A DNA stretch of 64,000 bases. Source: Tipula vernalis (lineage: Eukaryota > Arthropoda > Insecta > Diptera > Tipulidae). Positions 62,264 to 64,000 of this stretch are shown piece after piece. A model generated the notes under the pieces. The model did no database searches, was not told the DNA's origin, and saw nothing but the letters and a program-made list of their open reading frames with translations. The position numbers were made by a program, and so were the translations under genes. Every line of letters begins with the position of its first letter. The stretch's first letter is position 1. Where the stretch lies: contig OY282558.1 in NCBI GenBank assembly GCA_958295665.1, positions 457,265,995 through 457,329,994 on the forward strand, written 5' to 3'.

Positions 62264-63591
62264 GCTCAGCCGATTCAGAGCTGTAAAAATCCAAAATCTG
62301 CAATTGTGCTCCGATTGCGGTTCTTGACACCTCAAATGATAGGTCAGGACACCTGTAATTGCTATACCATACATTTCGTAGAAAGTTCGATTCAAAGAAA
62401 ATCACCTTACTATAGCTCAGCCGATTCAGAGCTGTAAAAATCCAAAATCTGCAATTGTGCTCCGATTGCGGTTTTTGATACCTCAAATGATAGGTCTCGG
62501 GACCTGTAATTGTTATGCCAAACCGCCTTAAAATTGGTTGATTATTTCCATACATTTCACAGAAAAATCGATTCGAAGAAAATCACCTTACTATAGCTCA
62601 GCCGATTCAGAGCTGTAAAAATCCAAAATCTGCAATTGTGCTCCGATTGCGGTTCTTGACACCTCAAATGATAGGTCAGGACACCTGTAATTGCTATACC
62701 ATACATTTCGTAGAAAGTTCGATTCAAAGAAAATCACCTTACTATAGCTCAGCCGATTCAGAGCTGTAAAAATCCAAAATCTGCAATTGTGCTCCGATTG
62801 CGGTTTTTGATACCTCAAATGATAGGTCTCGGGACCTGTAATTGTTATGCCCAACCGCATTAAAATTGGTTGATTATTTCCATACATTTCACAGAAAAAT
62901 CGATTCGAAGAAAATCACCTTACTATAGCTCAGCCGATTCAGAGCTGTAAAAATCCAAAATCTGCAATTGTGCTCCGATTGCGGTTCTTGACACCTCAAA
63001 TGATAGGTCAGGACACCTGTAGTTGCTATACCATACATTTCGTAGAAAGTTCGATTCAAAGAAAATCACCTTACTATAGCTCAGCCGATTCAGAGCTGTA
63101 AAAATCCAAAATCTGCAATTGTGCTCCGATTGCGGTTTTTGATACCTCAAATGATAGGTCTCGGGACCTGTAATTGTTATGCCAAACCGCATTAAAATTG
63201 GTTGATTATTTCCATACATTTCACAGAAAAATCGATTCGAAGAAAATCACCTTACTATAGCTCAGCCGATTCAGAGCTGTAAAAATCCAAAATCTGCAAT
63301 TGTGCTCCGATTGCGGTTCTTGACACCTCAAATGATAGGTCAGGACACCTGTAATTGCTATACCATACATTTCGTAGAAAGTTCGATTCAAAGAAAATCA
63401 CCTTACTATAGCTCAGCCGATTCAGAGCTGTAAAAATCCAAAATCTGCAATTGTGCTCCGATTGCGGTTCTTGATACCTCAAATGATAGGTCTCGGGACC
63501 TGTAATTGTTATGCCAAACCGCATTAAAATTGGTTGATTATTTCCATACATTTCACAGAAAAATCGATTCGAAGAAAATCACCTTACTATA

Positions 63592-64000
63592 GCTCAGCCG
63601 ATTCAGAGCCGTAAAAATCCAAAATCTGCAATTGTGCTCCGATTGCGGTTCTTGACACCTCAAATGATAGGTCAGGACACCTGTAATTGCTATACCATAC
63701 ATTTCGTAGAAAGTTCGATTCAAAGAAAATCACCTTACTATAGCTCAGCCGATTCAGAGCTGTAAAAATCCAAAATCTGCAATTGTGCTCCGATTGCAGT
63801 TCTTGACACCTCAAATGATAGGTCAGGACACCTGTAATTGCTATACCATACATTTCGTAGAAAGTTCGATTCAAAGAAAATCACCTTACTATAGCTCAGC
63901 CGATTCAGAGCTGTAAAAATCCAAAATCTGCAATTGTGCTCCGATTGCGGTTTTTGATACCTCAAATGATAGGTCTCGGGACCTGAAATTGTTATGCCAA
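63592..64000. repeat. A-A'-B trimer cut by the window end
   Basis: A with GAGCCG (63592), A with GCAG (63743), then a partial B with CCTGAAATT. With the TTCTTGATACC-type dimer before it (63260-63591), this repeats the order at 29589-30403 at an offset of 33671 bp. Confidence 0.9.

Larger units (their letters stand above)
43785..64000. repeat. Satellite array, right part (332-bp A-B dimers)
   Basis: The same satellite family in the same orientation resumes in mid-B immediately after the retroelement and its 3' target-site copy, and runs off the window end. 46661-57132 is dominated by one dimer type: A with GAGCCG, B with CCTGTAATT and GTTATGCC. The last 7 kb returns to a mix of AB, AAB and ABB units. 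The two parts were one array before the insertion, because the interrupted B monomer adds up to exactly 181 bp (112 bp before and 69 bp after). Confidence 0.98.

Noticed and set aside
249..63965. Nearly 200 minus-strand open frames of about 95-107 codons with almost the same protein (MYGNNQPIL...)
   Set aside because: They recur because the 332-bp dimer recurs. The dimer length is not a multiple of three, so each frame closes within a dimer. A and B are translated in different frames of the same related DNA, indels are not in frame, and the shared A/B parts give the same peptide words in one product. No coding constraint or known domain is visible.

Overview
The window is almost entirely one tandem satellite DNA array from a eukaryotic nuclear genome. 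It shows no bacterial gene organisation: no operons, no rRNA or tRNA genes, no CRISPR. The basic unit is a 332-bp dimer of two related monomers, a 151-bp A and a 181-bp B. I phase both on the shared word GCTCAG; all monomer coordinates below use this phase. A and B align along their whole length. They differ by one 30-bp block present only in B, plus a few diagnostic sites (A: TTCTTGACACC and GGTCAGGACACC; B: TTTTTGATACC and GGTCTCGGGACC). By length, about 190 dimer equivalents fill the window. The host is probably an animal, perhaps an insect: the satellite is AT-rich and the one dispersed element looks like a non-LTR retrotransposon with an AAT-repeat tail. This host assignment is inference.

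Layout. 1-43101 is the left part of the array and 43785-64000 the right part. Between them is a single 670-bp insertion (43102-43771), flanked by a 13-bp target-site duplication and ending in (AAT)n. It carries one 107-codon open frame that I cannot assign. Removing the insert and one duplication copy restores an intact 181-bp B monomer, so it is a clean insertion into the satellite.

The (A-B)n pattern is broken in places. There are extra B monomers (73-253, 1582-1762, 2095-2275, 10705-10885, five in a row at 12860-13764, 27778-27958, 35354-35534, 36350-36530, 49649-49829, 59608-59788, 60604-60784). There are extra A monomers (AAB and AAAB units, mainly 5.2-7.4, 21.0-25.8, 29.3-30.4, 34.4-38.1 and 57-64 kb). 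There are also A/B chimeras, small indels and one complex rearrangement at 40425-40846. Linked private variants show larger duplications laid over the dimer, with offsets 1147, 1325, 1328, 1332, 1509, 2936 and 634 bp and possibly about 6.07 and 33.7 kb. Some zones are almost invariant (25454-28954; much of 46661-57132), which suggests recent local amplification.

No functional protein-coding gene is supported. The short minus-strand frames of about 98 codons recur because the dimer recurs. The most interesting unexplained signal is that every monomer carries a sequence very close to a tRNA D-arm (Pol III A-box). Monomer A also carries a B-box-like GTTCGATTC, and the only plus-strand T-run of 4 or more in the unit is T5 in monomer B. 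This suggests, without proof, a tRNA/SINE-like ancestry or Pol III-type transcription units inside the satellite.
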